Source: Paenibacillus sp. VTT E-133291
GTDB taxonomy: Bacteria > Bacillota > Bacilli > Paenibacillales > Paenibacillaceae
Direction: 5' to 3'
DNA length: 64,000 nucleotides
Assembly (NCBI RefSeq): GCF_002264395.1
Contig: NZ_NFVA01000003.1
Coordinates: 62,001 to 126,000 of the forward strand
Below the pieces are notes generated by a model. That model did not search any database and was not told the origin of the DNA. It saw only the letters and a list, made by a program, of their open reading frames with translations. Both the position numbers and the translations under genes were made by a program. Positions 51,667-61,251 of the stretch are shown piece by piece; the first letter of the stretch is position 1; each line of letters opens with the position of its first letter.

Positions 51667-53412
51667 TCATGTGAACTCTGGTATATCTACAAAAGTAACC
51701 ACTGGCTCCAATACGCCATGCAATTCAAACAAGATTAGTTCGTTCCCACCTTGACGCAGAAGCGGTGCCGGTATGTAAAGCGTTTTTGTCGGACCCTTCT
51801 CCCAGTAGCGACCTAAATTAAAGCCGTTTATAAAAGCTTGACCTTTACTCCATCCGTCCAGCCGCAAAAAAGTATCCTCAGGCTTACTAACTTGAAAACA
51901 CCCCCGATAGAAAGTGGGCTGCTGACGTTCTTCGCAATCTATCGAAGTGAATGATAATCCTTTAAGATCGGTTAATGGCAAGGAACGAATGGTCCAATCA
52001 TGCAAAAATTGATAGCCGAGTCTAACGCCACAGGTTATGCCTTTCGGATCACGGAGCAGCGGGCCATAATTTACACGCCCCATGTTCTCCACAAGAATGT
52101 CGATTTGCAGTCCCTCAATCGGGATCTCTAGTGAAATTCCTCTCGGATCCCAGCGTTCAACTGTACCGACAAAGCCCCCATTCGCGAATACAAGCGCACG
52201 ATCGCGTACTTCTTGAAGAACGAGCTCCATATGACTACGCGGTCCACTGATCTTCGTTGAATACAAGATAAATCCATAATGCTGACCCAGTTTCTCCATG
52301 GGCTCGGGACATGCTCTACTTTCTGGGTGAGACAAAACGTCTACCTGAGTGAACAGTGGTGCTGCTTCTGTCATCAACACTTTACCATAAGCTTGTGACT
52401 TTATTAACGGCGGTAATTCCAGTGGCGGCAACGTCACGTATTTCTCAATTATTTTTCGAGCTACGTAGAATTTTGCTGTTGGCTTACCAGATTCGTCCAG
52501 CAGTGTATCATAATCGTAGCTGGTTACGATGGGCTCATATTTGTCAAAAAGATTTGCCCCATTCATAAATCCAAAATTCGTCCCCCCATGAAACATGTAG
52601 AAGTTAACAGAGGCTCCTAGAGCCAGTATTTCATCCAAAGTCTCCGCTACTTCTGATTCGGGGCGGGTATTATGCGGTTTCATCCAGTGGTCAAACCATC
52701 CATTCCAGAATTCCATGCACATCAACGGCCCCGTAGGCTGATATTCACGTAATTTAGCAAAGGCTTCCTTTGCCCGTGAACCGAAATTTACTGTGGCGAA
52801 CACTCCGTCGATCATACCGCCTTGGAGCATATGATCTTCAGCTCCATCTGAGGTAAATAGCAGAACATCCATGCCGCGGGCGATCATTCCTTCTCTCAGA
52901 TACTTCAGGTAAGTCTTATCACTTCCAAAGCTTCCATATTCATTCTCTACCTGAAGGGCGAGCACAGGTCCACCTTTAGTACTTAACAAAGGTCGCAATC
53001 TTGGAAGTAACACATCGAAGTAGGCATCCACCTTAGATAAATAAACCTTATCATTACAACGCAGTTGGATGTTATCGTCTGCAAGTAACCAAGCTGGCAA
53101 TCCACCAAATTCCCACTCCGCACAAATATAAGGACTTGGCCGCAAAATCACGTGCAATCCGAGCTCTCCGGCGAGCTTAACGAAAGCCTCGATGTCAGCA
53201 AAGCCTGCGAAATTGAAGTCTCCTTCCTCTGGTTCGTGTAAATTCCAAGGAATATAGGTTTCAACAGTATTCAATCCGCAAGCCTTCAGCTTCAGCAAAC
53301 GATCCTGCCAATATTCCGGAACGATCCGGAAATAATGAAGCGCACCAGAAAGCAACCGGATAGGTTGTTCGTCTAATATAAAATGATCCCCTGATATGGA
53401 TAACTTCCGCAT
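51667..53412 (-). CDS. Cytoplasmic GH35 beta-galactosidase
   Basis: A 581-residue GH35 enzyme removing terminal beta-galactose. N-terminal signature FRIVPEYWQDRLLKLKACGL, the LNTVETYIPWNLHEP strand, RPSPYICAEWEFGGLPAWLL, the acid/base Glu158 in QVENEYGSF, and nucleophile Glu234 in CMEFWNGWFDHW. Two beta domains follow, ending LRLDGWSKGQAFINGFNLGRYW. No signal peptide. It is divergent from sulfatase 1 with 155 nt between, suggesting a shared control region, and next to the GH20/sulfatase/importer operon. With sulfatases and a beta-hexosaminidase it fits breakdown of Gal-GlcNAc glycans. GGAGGAG precedes the ATG. Confidence 0.93.
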   Translation of the reverse strand: MRKLSISGDHFILDEQPIRLLSGALHYFRIVPEYWQDRLLKLKACGLNTVETYIPWNLHEPEEGDFNFAGFADIEAFVKLAGELGLHVILRPSPYICAEWEFGGLPAWLLADDNIQLRCNDKVYLSKVDAYFDVLLPRLRPLLSTKGGPVLALQVENEYGSFGSDKTYLKYLREGMIARGMDVLLFTSDGAEDHMLQGGMIDGVFATVNFGSRAKEAFAKLREYQPTGPLMCMEFWNGWFDHWMKPHNTRPESEVAETLDEILALGASVNFYMFHGGTNFGFMNGANLFDKYEPIVTSYDYDTLLDESGKPTAKFYVARKIIEKYVTLPPLELPPLIKSQAYGKVLMTEAAPLFTQVDVLSHPESRACPEPMEKLGQHYGFILYSTKISGPRSHMELVLQEVRDRALVFANGGFVGTVERWDPRGISLEIPIEGLQIDILVENMGRVNYGPLLRDPKGITCGVRLGYQFLHDWTIRSLPLTDLKGLSFTSIDCEERQQPTFYRGCFQVSKPEDTFLRLDGWSKGQAFINGFNLGRYWEKGPTKTLYIPAPLLRQGGNELILFELHGVLEPVVTFVDIPEFT

Positions 53413-53431
53413 AAAATTTCTCCTCCAACGT

Positions 53432-53453
53432 TGAGATAGGTTATCTCATTATA
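53432..53453. promoter_or_regulatory. Inverted repeat and -10 box between GH35 and sulfatase 1
   Basis: TGAGATA-GGT-TATCTCA (53432-53448) is a perfect 7-bp inverted repeat, abutting ATTATA (53448-53453), the complement of TATAAT reading toward GH35. A candidate operator over the GH35 promoter. Confidence 0.45.
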
Positions 53454-53567
53454 AGGAATAAAAATAGCAACCCATATGGACGATTCTAATGAAATATATG
53501 GAGAATTCATTGGTTGCTAGAGGCTTTTGTAATGCTATACACTATATCCATAGGGGGATGGTTACGG

Positions 53568-55022
53568 ATGTCAAAAAGAACTCATATTTGGTTAATTACC
53601 ACAGATCAAATGCGTGCGGACGCACTAGGTATCGAGAATGCTTCCGTACTGACACCTGAGCTTGACAAGCTTGCTTCGGAAGGCACACTCTTCACTGGAG
53701 CTTACTGCGCTAGCCCCGTTTGTACGCCCTCACGTTCCTCCATTTTTACTGGAAGATACCCTCATGTCCATGGTGCTTGGAACATCGGTACCACACTAAA
53801 AGAAGACGAACTTACCTTGTGCGATCATTTAAAGAAAGCGGATTATAAAACCATCGGTATAGGAAAGATGCACTTCCGTCCACAAATGAAGGAGGACTTT
53901 TCAGAAGAATATGAAGATCCTGCTTATCGAGATCGCGGAAGAGCTTCCGATGGAACGTACTACGGATTTGATGAGCATCATATTACTGAAGACAATTGTA
54001 TCGGGGAATATATGGAGTGGCTTAGGGAACGCAACCCGGAAGTAGCAGAACGATTCAGTAAAGACCGTTTCAGAGCCTCCGATGCTCAACACGATGTGTG
54101 GGAGAGCGAAATTCCACCGGAGCTGCATCAGACTTACTGGATTGCTGAACGGAGTATCGATGCTATCCTCGCCCACAAAACCGAGCAACCGTTATTCTTA
54201 TGGTCCAGTTTCGTTGATCCGCATCATCCCTTTGACCCTCCAAAAGTTTATACGGATATGTACACGGACATTGACATTCCGTCTCCAACCAGAGAAGCTG
54301 ACGACGTGCTTCTTCGTCCTCCACATTTGCTGCGTCAGAGTCAGGGAGGATATTGGCCTGGTGGCGGTGAAGAGCATTCTCTTGATGAAGCGCATATGAA
54401 ACGGCTCACTCGAAATTATTATGCGATGATTACCTTCATTGATGAGCAGATCGGACGTATTATAAAAGCTTGGCGTCAAAAAGAAATGTACGATGATGTT
54501 GTCCTCCTCTTTACCAGCGATCATGGAGAACTGCTCGGTGACCATGGACTAATTTACAAGGGGCCGTGGTTTTATGAAGGGTTAACACGAATCCCGATGA
54601 TCGTACGCGGTCCTGGGATTGCTTCCGGGCAACGGGTGTCTGCTTTGATGGAACATGTTGATATTGTCCCTACCCTGCTTGAAGCCGCAGGTCTCAAATT
54701 CCCCTACGGAATTCAAGGCGTGTCACAGATGAAAGTGCTAGCTGGCAGGGAGTCCCATGTACGTAATTCTGCCCTAACCGCTTATATTGCTCATGATCGC
54801 GGTATAAACGCTAAGTGTTTGCGCACTACACGTTATAAGCTAGTTATCTTTGCAGGAGAGACCTACGGTGAATTATATGATCTAAAAGAGGATCCTCATG
54901 AAAACCACAATCGTTTTGAAGATCCCGATTATAGTAAAATTCGTCATTCGATGGTAGAAATGCTCGTCCATCGAATGATTCAAGATCAGGACCCTTTGCC
55001 AGAACGCCGGAGTAGCTGGTAA
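53568..55022 (+). CDS. Sulfatase (type I, CxPSR formylglycine motif)
   Basis: A 484-residue alkaline-phosphatase-fold sulfatase. The residue converted to formylglycine is Cys52 in CTPSRSSIFTG, with the metal-binding start THIWLITTDQMRAD and the second metal site LLFTSDHGELLGDHGL. No signal peptide, so cytoplasmic desulfation of imported sugars is implied; a separate formylglycine-generating or anSME enzyme is required and is not in the window. ATG at 53568 is chosen because AGGGGGATGG lies upstream; an in-frame ATG 18 codons before lacks a site. Divergent from GH35 and convergent with sulfatase 2. Confidence 0.9.
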   Translation: MSKRTHIWLITTDQMRADALGIENASVLTPELDKLASEGTLFTGAYCASPVCTPSRSSIFTGRYPHVHGAWNIGTTLKEDELTLCDHLKKADYKTIGIGKMHFRPQMKEDFSEEYEDPAYRDRGRASDGTYYGFDEHHITEDNCIGEYMEWLRERNPEVAERFSKDRFRASDAQHDVWESEIPPELHQTYWIAERSIDAILAHKTEQPLFLWSSFVDPHHPFDPPKVYTDMYTDIDIPSPTREADDVLLRPPHLLRQSQGGYWPGGGEEHSLDEAHMKRLTRNYYAMITFIDEQIGRIIKAWRQKEMYDDVVLLFTSDHGELLGDHGLIYKGPWFYEGLTRIPMIVRGPGIASGQRVSALMEHVDIVPTLLEAAGLKFPYGIQGVSQMKVLAGRESHVRNSALTAYIAHDRGINAKCLRTTRYKLVIFAGETYGELYDLKEDPHENHNRFEDPDYSKIRHSMVEMLVHRMIQDQDPLPERRSSW

Positions 55023-55062
55023 ATCAAAACACCTATTAAACCCCTTAATATTTCCATAACAG

Positions 55063-55098
55063 ACGAAGGACAACCTGAATGTTCAGATTGCCCTTCGT
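55063..55098. terminator. Hairpin between convergent sulfatase genes
   Basis: ACGAAGG (55063) pairs with CCTTCGT (55092), extended by CAA/TTG and CTGAA/TTCAG. T-runs on either side are short, so it may be a weak bidirectional terminator. Confidence 0.6.
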
Positions 55099-55103
55099 TT
55101 AGA

Positions 55104-56603
55104 TCATTTTCCCAATACAGATGCCTTTAGAATATGTGAAATTGGACGTCCGGCAATCAATTCTCCGTTGTTTACAAACCCTTCCTCTCGTCCCTCCAGC
55201 TCGTGAATAAGACGATCTCTCCATTCATGTATATGCTCGAAATTATCGGTACATCCGATCGCATTAACCTTCTCAAAGGGGTCGGTCACTAGGTTAAAGT
55301 ATTGCTCTTCGCCTGTCTGAGAATACCAAATGAATTTCTCTCTTCCATCCGTTAAAAAGTGGTGCGACCTTTCTCCATAGGCCTGCTCCCCATGAATAAA
55401 AGACCGCCACACTGTCTGATCCCCCTTACACAGTGGCAACACACTTTGCCCTTCTACTGTAACTGGTATTTGGATGCCAGCAGCTTCAAGAAACGTTGGC
55501 ATAATATCGCGAAGTTCTACAATAGAATCGAGCCGGGTACCTGGAAGAAGTCCAAGCGTTTCTCCCGGGTCATACACTAAGAAAGGAATCTTAGCACTCC
55601 CTTCATATGGTAGAGACTTGCGGAAATAATGGTGATCCCCCATCATCTCACCATGATCAGAAGTAAATAGAATTAAAGTTTCATTTAAAACTCCATATTC
55701 CTGCAGCCCATTGATTAACCTCCCAATTTGGTCGTCAAGATGCGTTATAAGTGCATAATATGCGGCACGGGCACGATCCAATCTGCGCTTTGGCAAATGA
55801 GTGAACGAAGAGGTTGGATCCTTAGCTCCGTTGAAGGCGGCACTCTCATCCACCCAGTCTCCAACTGGAGGATCGGGAAATTCCAAGTCCTTATACATAT
55901 CTAGATAACATTGTGGCGGATCCAATGGGGAATGCGGGCGAACGAAGGAAGACCATAGGAAAAATGGTTTCCCAGGATCTCTTCTTCGCAAAAAGTCTAG
56001 CGACTCGGTTACGCACCAATTCGTGGGATGCATCGCTTCCGGCAAGTTCCAGGGGCGGGCAACCGTTGAGGCGTTGCAATCAAGGCCTAAGTCAGTGATA
56101 TCCGAATTGGCATTGGTTTGTCTTCGCAGCCATTGTAAATAATCATCCACTTGATCATAGTGTTCATCATATATAACTTGGCTCTTGTCCCGATTGTAAT
56201 GAAGATATCCATCATGAAGCACTACATTATGGAAACCACATAAATTACGTGCAGGATACACATGCATCTTGCCAACACACTGCGTATGATAACCAGCTTG
56301 TGCAAGCTCTCCGGCAATCGTATGGGCGTAATTCCATTCAACCTTATCCTGATACCCCACCCGCCCATGTGATCTTTGGCCCATTCCTGTCATGATGGCA
56401 GCCCTCGCGGGAATACAACTCGGGGTAGCTGAGTAAGCGTGTTCAAATAATATCCCTCTTGAAGCAAGAGAATCCAGGTTGGGTGTCTCAACGACGGGAT
56501 GTCCCTTGATGCTCAGGCAATCAAAACGCATCTGATCCACTGTGATAAGCAAAAGGTTTGGCCGTTTTGAGCCATTTTGATGTTCCAGATTAGTGTTAGT
56601 CAT
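55104..56603 (-). CDS. Sulfatase (type I, CxPAR formylglycine motif)
   Basis: A 499-residue sulfatase with Cys63 as formylglycine site in SCIPARAAIMTG, metal ligands in NLLLITVDQMRFDCL and LILFTSDHGEMMGDHHYF. The Cys-x-Pro-Ala-Arg form and overall sequence differ clearly from sulfatase 1, so the two should hydrolyse different sulfate positions. No signal peptide. It is the last gene of the importer-GH20 operon, 15 nt after GH20, which ties desulfation to hexosaminidase action. It depends on a maturase encoded elsewhere. Confidence 0.9.
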   Translation of the reverse strand: MTNTNLEHQNGSKRPNLLLITVDQMRFDCLSIKGHPVVETPNLDSLASRGILFEHAYSATPSCIPARAAIMTGMGQRSHGRVGYQDKVEWNYAHTIAGELAQAGYHTQCVGKMHVYPARNLCGFHNVVLHDGYLHYNRDKSQVIYDEHYDQVDDYLQWLRRQTNANSDITDLGLDCNASTVARPWNLPEAMHPTNWCVTESLDFLRRRDPGKPFFLWSSFVRPHSPLDPPQCYLDMYKDLEFPDPPVGDWVDESAAFNGAKDPTSSFTHLPKRRLDRARAAYYALITHLDDQIGRLINGLQEYGVLNETLILFTSDHGEMMGDHHYFRKSLPYEGSAKIPFLVYDPGETLGLLPGTRLDSIVELRDIMPTFLEAAGIQIPVTVEGQSVLPLCKGDQTVWRSFIHGEQAYGERSHHFLTDGREKFIWYSQTGEEQYFNLVTDPFEKVNAIGCTDNFEHIHEWRDRLIHELEGREEGFVNNGELIAGRPISHILKASVLGK

Positions 56604-56618
56604 AACCTCACTCCCTTC

Positions 56619-58514
56619 TTATACCCCTGCGATGACGGACGGTGTTGCGATCATGTGCCACAAATTCGCACTTATCGCTCTTGGGCCGTCATCGTCAACG
56701 AGACCGTCGAACGTCAGTAGCTCTTCTTCTAATTCAGCTATCTGTTCCACTTTCCCTTCGGCATAACTATTGATTCGATGAATAGCCGTCCTAATCCTCT
56801 GAAGCATTCCTCCCATACGAAGATCAAAAACTTCAAGACCAAACACCTTATTTTCCAGCTCCCATTGCACCCGATAATCATCCATAAATCGACCGGCTAA
56901 ATCTGATAATTTTGGCAAAGTCACCTTGGAAAAATGAGCCAATTCCTCAACATTTCCTCGATGATAAGCATCACGTATGGAAATCCCGATTTCGCTCTTT
57001 ATTTCAAGCAAGCGACATAAGCTGGCTTGTACAGAGAATAAGGATTGCCAAGGCAAATTGCGAGTGATCGCCTGTTCGAGCTTTTTCGCACTTTGCTGAT
57101 AATGCTTCGAATACACGGTAGGAATAACATGTCGATCGAACAAACCACACAAAATATCTTGATAAAGCAAGTATTTAGCCGGATTGATAGAACATCCCCC
57201 AGGTGCCGAATTTCCTGGAACCAGGTTGGCCGCATCGAGTGCCATAAAGTCATCATAATTGCCTTGCACGCAGCTACTGAATCTTTCTTTGACATGATTC
57301 TCCACGAAACATCCCGTGTAGCACAGCTCCGCCCAAAGTTGAAGGGTAGGAAGAACCGAGAAGACGGAAGCTTCAGCACCGTTATCTCCCCATGCGGTAA
57401 TCAGCACTTCTTGAATTCCATGCTTAACACAGCTATCATGAGCCAACAGACTGACTTTGCGGCTGAATTCATTGTTTGGAGCGAAGCCCATCCATTTCCA
57501 AGCCCCACCTGCAAATCCGATATGATCATTCAGCTGCTTATGTTTGCGTAACATTCCGTCGTATTTCTCCTGCGTTTCCGAATAGTAATCCCAATAGATC
57601 AAAGTAACTTCTTCAGGGATCAGCTTAACAATATCGGGGCTGATTGGACTTTCAGCATCGTAATATTCTCCAGAACTGGCCAGACGGAAAAACATGTCGC
57701 TCCACATCATCGTACGGAAACCATATTTCCTGGCGATTTCCATAACAGTGCTAAAGTGTTTTAACATCAAGGAGGATCGATCTTGGTATCCATGCTTGTC
57801 TAGATATTTACCAAGTCCCATCATATGCGCTTCGTCCATCCCAATGTTTATGCGGCGACTGCTTAGATGAGTTGCCATGAAAGCGAACATTCGATCAATT
57901 AACTCGTAAGTTCTCGGATCATCAATGAGGAGAATGTCTTGGAAATCCACTAGCGGTGCATGTGCTTGCCATTTCAATGCTTGGCCCAGATGAGCCAGCG
58001 TCTGGATACAAGGAACCAATTCTATACCAAATAGCGCGGCATACTGGTCCATCTCCCGAATTTGCTCCCCTGTATATCGACCTCTTAAATAACCGAAATA
58101 AGGATACCCCTCAAGTTCGTAGGTGTCTTCCGTATACAGTTGAACCGTTGAATATCCCATAAGCGCTAAACGCCGAATCAATTCCTTATATCCTTCATGG
58201 TTAAGAACAGCATTTCGCGAGCAGTCTACCATGAAACCTAGCTGTTCATAAACCGGCATTTCATTAATTTCAACTCTCTCACCACGACGTATATTCTCTA
58301 GAAATCGGCTGAGCGCCCTGATCAATTGATGTTCCTGTTCATACGTAATAGTGACCTGAACCTCATCGTAAGATATTCGAATGCCCTTCCCTTGTTTCTT
58401 ACAATTCACTGGAATCCCTGACCGTTCTATACGAATACTCAATATTCCCGCTACTTCTGAAACAGCTGCTAACTGTTTCTCGGTTAACCCTGTCAAGTGA
58501 ATGCTATGAATCAT
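56619..58514 (-). CDS. GH20 beta-N-acetylhexosaminidase
   Basis: A 631-residue GH20 enzyme removing terminal GlcNAc/GalNAc by substrate-assisted catalysis. A small N-terminal alpha/beta domain (to about 85) precedes the barrel; the catalytic pair is Asp227-Glu228 in INIGMDEAHMMGLG, with FMVDCSRNAVLNHEGYKEL early in the barrel and GGAWKWMGFAP and ITAWGDNGAEASVFS late. A long helical C-terminus (about 440-631) follows, as in the streptococcal GH20C type. No signal peptide: cytoplasmic. It follows the solute-binding protein after a stable hairpin and precedes sulfatase 2. Confidence 0.9.
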   Translation of the reverse strand: MIHSIHLTGLTEKQLAAVSEVAGILSIRIERSGIPVNCKKQGKGIRISYDEVQVTITYEQEHQLIRALSRFLENIRRGERVEINEMPVYEQLGFMVDCSRNAVLNHEGYKELIRRLALMGYSTVQLYTEDTYELEGYPYFGYLRGRYTGEQIREMDQYAALFGIELVPCIQTLAHLGQALKWQAHAPLVDFQDILLIDDPRTYELIDRMFAFMATHLSSRRINIGMDEAHMMGLGKYLDKHGYQDRSSLMLKHFSTVMEIARKYGFRTMMWSDMFFRLASSGEYYDAESPISPDIVKLIPEEVTLIYWDYYSETQEKYDGMLRKHKQLNDHIGFAGGAWKWMGFAPNNEFSRKVSLLAHDSCVKHGIQEVLITAWGDNGAEASVFSVLPTLQLWAELCYTGCFVENHVKERFSSCVQGNYDDFMALDAANLVPGNSAPGGCSINPAKYLLYQDILCGLFDRHVIPTVYSKHYQQSAKKLEQAITRNLPWQSLFSVQASLCRLLEIKSEIGISIRDAYHRGNVEELAHFSKVTLPKLSDLAGRFMDDYRVQWELENKVFGLEVFDLRMGGMLQRIRTAIHRINSYAEGKVEQIAELEEELLTFDGLVDDDGPRAISANLWHMIATPSVIAGV

Positions 58515-58595
58515 AGACTTTCCCCTCCTAATCTTATAATAAGTATGCGATCAGTAGCGCCGCACATTCTTGATTCTTCTTCAAATCATTAAACG

Positions 58596-58626
58596 GAAGA
58601 TCCGGGCTGTTTCAGCCCGGATCTTC
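58596..58626 (-). terminator. Stable intercistronic hairpin after the solute-binding protein gene
   Basis: GAAGATCCGGGCT and AGCCCGGATCTTC form a perfect 13-bp stem with a 5-nt loop. The minus-strand side lacks a strong T-run (CGTTTAATG), so it probably attenuates transcription or protects the upstream message, keeping binding protein above enzyme levels. Confidence 0.65.
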
Positions 58627-58638
58627 TCTATCCATCAA

Positions 58639-60270
58639 TTATTCAATACCTTGTTCTTTGGCCTTCGCATTTACTTCTTCTATCATTTTATCAAGACCTT
58701 TAGCCTTATAATCGTTCAAAATGTTATTCCAGTAACTTTCAACGGGTTCTTTGGAAAGCATAATCTTCAGCAGATCATCATGGTCAAGCACAGTAAATTT
58801 ATCCTTTGTTGGGGTGGACATATACGTTAACCGGATGTCGTATTCCGGAACCTCCGTATTATTCTGAATCCAATCGATATAATCGACAGCTTCTTTGCGG
58901 ATCCCTTCATTAGCGATCGTCGGGTTATCCATGTTATAGCTATCTGAAGTTTCATAAGCCACCAAATTCTTTAGAAATCTGCTAGCTGGATACTTCTCAT
59001 TTAATGAACCCTTTTCAATGACAACCTTCTGCCCATTTTCGATCTTGTAATCGACACCTTCAATGCCATAAGTCAACAGGTCCTTGCCTTCAGGAGACAA
59101 CACATAATCATAGAGTGCCATGATGCGATCCATCTTTTTATCGTCAACTTTATTGCTGAAATAACTTTCCGACCAGTACGTTTTAAAAATAGCATGTGAG
59201 CGTTCACCATCAGGTCCAATAAGTGGCTTGAGTGCCTTTATGCTCTCCATGATATCCTTATCCGGATAAGCTGTTTTCCAGCGTTTTTCATACATATCGC
59301 TATTTAAATTTATAAAACCGCCACCGCTAAGAAGAGCAGCTGCTTTGCCTGCTACGAAATTGTCATAAGACTCTGCCGGCTTAACAAGCGCAATGTCTGG
59401 ATCGATCAAACCTTTTTCGTACATATTCTTCATGTTCTGCAAGGCGGGAAGCGCATTTTTCGAAAATACAGCGGGTATAAACTTACCATCCTCTTTGATC
59501 CATTTAAAGTCACTGCCGCTTCCATCACTCGTGGCAACCGGGTTACCGTACAACCAGAAGAATCCGCCCAGCATCTTGGTAGTTGTCGTCGTAAGACCGG
59601 TAATATGCTTACCTTCCGGATCCGACTTCACGATTGCATCAAGCATAGCTTCAAACTCTTCCCAGGTCTCAGGTTCTTTTGTGATACCAGCTTTTTGAGC
59701 AAGATCCCATCGATAGAACACCATACGATCCAGTGCGCTCCAATCGACACTCGGGAACATCCGGCGAGGAACGGTATAATACTTTCCGTCTACACCTAAA
59801 CCTTTAATGTCCGGCGATTCGAAGTATTTTGCAAGGTTAGGGTACTTAGAAAGCTCCGGAAGTGCTTTGACAACACCTTGTTCAACCCATTTACGCTGAT
59901 ATTGCGTCCCCACAGCGTCGATCGCGAAAATATCAGGCAATTGACCGGAAGCAGCCCACATTTGAATCTTCTGGGTATAGTCATCCCAGGTCATATTGAC
60001 AGGTTTTAATGTAATATTGAACTTTTCCAACACTTGTTTGGCGATTGGGTCTTTTTCGATGTTAGCAATTTCAGCATCCGCGTCCCAGAAACCAAGAGAA
60101 ATGGTCATTGGATCCTTGTAAGGGGTGTCCGTGGAATTAGAAGAATCTGGAGATCCTTCACCATTTGATGCCGCCTGCCCTTTGTCGTTATTGCCTCCAC
60201 CGCAAGCTGTGAGCACCAGAGCCAATAAAGTTATGCATAATGCCAGTGTCATCATTTTCTTTCTAAGCAT
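58639..60270 (-). CDS. LplA-type solute-binding lipoprotein
   Basis: A 543-residue extracellular sugar-binding protein of the LplA/YtcQ type. A lipoprotein signal ends LTAC with Cys23, followed by a Gly/Ser/Asn-rich linker, then NITLKPVNMTWDDYTQKIQM and LPDIFAIDAVGTQY. It supplies oligosaccharides to the two permeases upstream in the same operon. These large binding proteins typically serve complex or uronic-acid-containing polysaccharides. Substrate is inferred from neighbours: GH20, GH35 and sulfatases point to sulfated Gal/HexNAc oligosaccharides. Confidence 0.9.
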   Translation of the reverse strand: MLRKKMMTLALCITLLALVLTACGGGNNDKGQAASNGEGSPDSSNSTDTPYKDPMTISLGFWDADAEIANIEKDPIAKQVLEKFNITLKPVNMTWDDYTQKIQMWAASGQLPDIFAIDAVGTQYQRKWVEQGVVKALPELSKYPNLAKYFESPDIKGLGVDGKYYTVPRRMFPSVDWSALDRMVFYRWDLAQKAGITKEPETWEEFEAMLDAIVKSDPEGKHITGLTTTTTKMLGGFFWLYGNPVATSDGSGSDFKWIKEDGKFIPAVFSKNALPALQNMKNMYEKGLIDPDIALVKPAESYDNFVAGKAAALLSGGGFINLNSDMYEKRWKTAYPDKDIMESIKALKPLIGPDGERSHAIFKTYWSESYFSNKVDDKKMDRIMALYDYVLSPEGKDLLTYGIEGVDYKIENGQKVVIEKGSLNEKYPASRFLKNLVAYETSDSYNMDNPTIANEGIRKEAVDYIDWIQNNTEVPEYDIRLTYMSTPTKDKFTVLDHDDLLKIMLSKEPVESYWNNILNDYKAKGLDKMIEEVNAKAKEQGIE

Positions 60271-60327
60271 GCTTGAAACCTCCCTTTATACTATTTTAGG
60301 ATAGAATCAATCTATTTAAAATCTTTC

Positions 60328-61227
60328 TTATCCTTTTATCGAACCTACCATAATCCCTTTATTAAAATGCTTCTGCAGGAACGGATAAACAACAATAATC
60401 GGAATACTCGAAACTACAATTGCTGCCATTTGAAGTGCAGGTGTGTATACCTTCCCCGTCTGCTCCTGCTCGGCCATCGTCTGTGCCATTTGACTTAGCA
60501 AGGAATTCGAAGTAATGAGTGTCTCCCGTAGATAAATCTGAAGCGGTGCTTTTGCAGCATCACTGATAAAGATCAACGCGTACCACCATTCATTCCATCT
60601 TTCCACGGCATAGAACAAAGCAAAGGTCGCCATGAATGGGGCAGAGATTGGAATAATGATTTTGTAAAGGATGTACAGATCATTTGCCCCATCCAGCTTA
60701 GCTGACTCTTCCAAACTTTCTGGAATCGTATTGAAATAGTTTTTCATAATGATCAGGTAAAACGTATTGAGACCGGCGGGTATGATCATGACGAATATAT
60801 TGTTTACGAATCCTAGATCTTTAACGACTAGATAAAAGGGAATTAAACCCCCATTAAAAAACATAGTGAACAAGATCAAACTAAGCATTATGTTTCTTCC
60901 CGGCATGCCCCGCTTGGATAATGCGTATGCTCCAGCAACAGAGATCGTCATGCTGAACAACACGCCAAGCGCCGTTACAATGACAGAATTTAAAATTGAA
61001 GTCCAAAACTTCATATCCTGAAGCAACAGCTTGTATGCAGACAGGTCAAACGAAAGCGGAAAAATATAAAAATCACTTTTACTAATCGCTTCGAACTTTG
61101 CAACAGAGATAATAAGAACATTATAGAAGGGAAAAAATGTTACTAGTGCTAGAAGCCCCAGAACTACGAATGCGACGATATCGAAGACACTCCATTTTTT
61201 CCCCTTTTTAACCGTTGTGTCGCTCAC
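60328..61227 (-). CDS. LplC-type ABC transporter permease
   Basis: A 299-residue CUT1 permease with six membrane segments and EAA loop SAKLDGANDLYILYKIIIPI. C-terminus ends HFNKGIMVGSIKG, typical of LplC/YtcP. The GTG start has GGAGAAGG upstream. Operon order lplB, lplC, lplA; no ATPase gene, so MsmX-like ATPase from elsewhere is expected. Confidence 0.92.
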   Translation of the reverse strand: MSDTTVKKGKKWSVFDIVAFVVLGLLALVTFFPFYNVLIISVAKFEAISKSDFYIFPLSFDLSAYKLLLQDMKFWTSILNSVIVTALGVLFSMTISVAGAYALSKRGMPGRNIMLSLILFTMFFNGGLIPFYLVVKDLGFVNNIFVMIIPAGLNTFYLIIMKNYFNTIPESLEESAKLDGANDLYILYKIIIPISAPFMATFALFYAVERWNEWWYALIFISDAAKAPLQIYLRETLITSNSLLSQMAQTMAEQEQTGKVYTPALQMAAIVVSSIPIIVVYPFLQKHFNKGIMVGSIKG

Positions 61228-61251
61228 TTCCTTCTCCCCTTTTCCTGCAAA

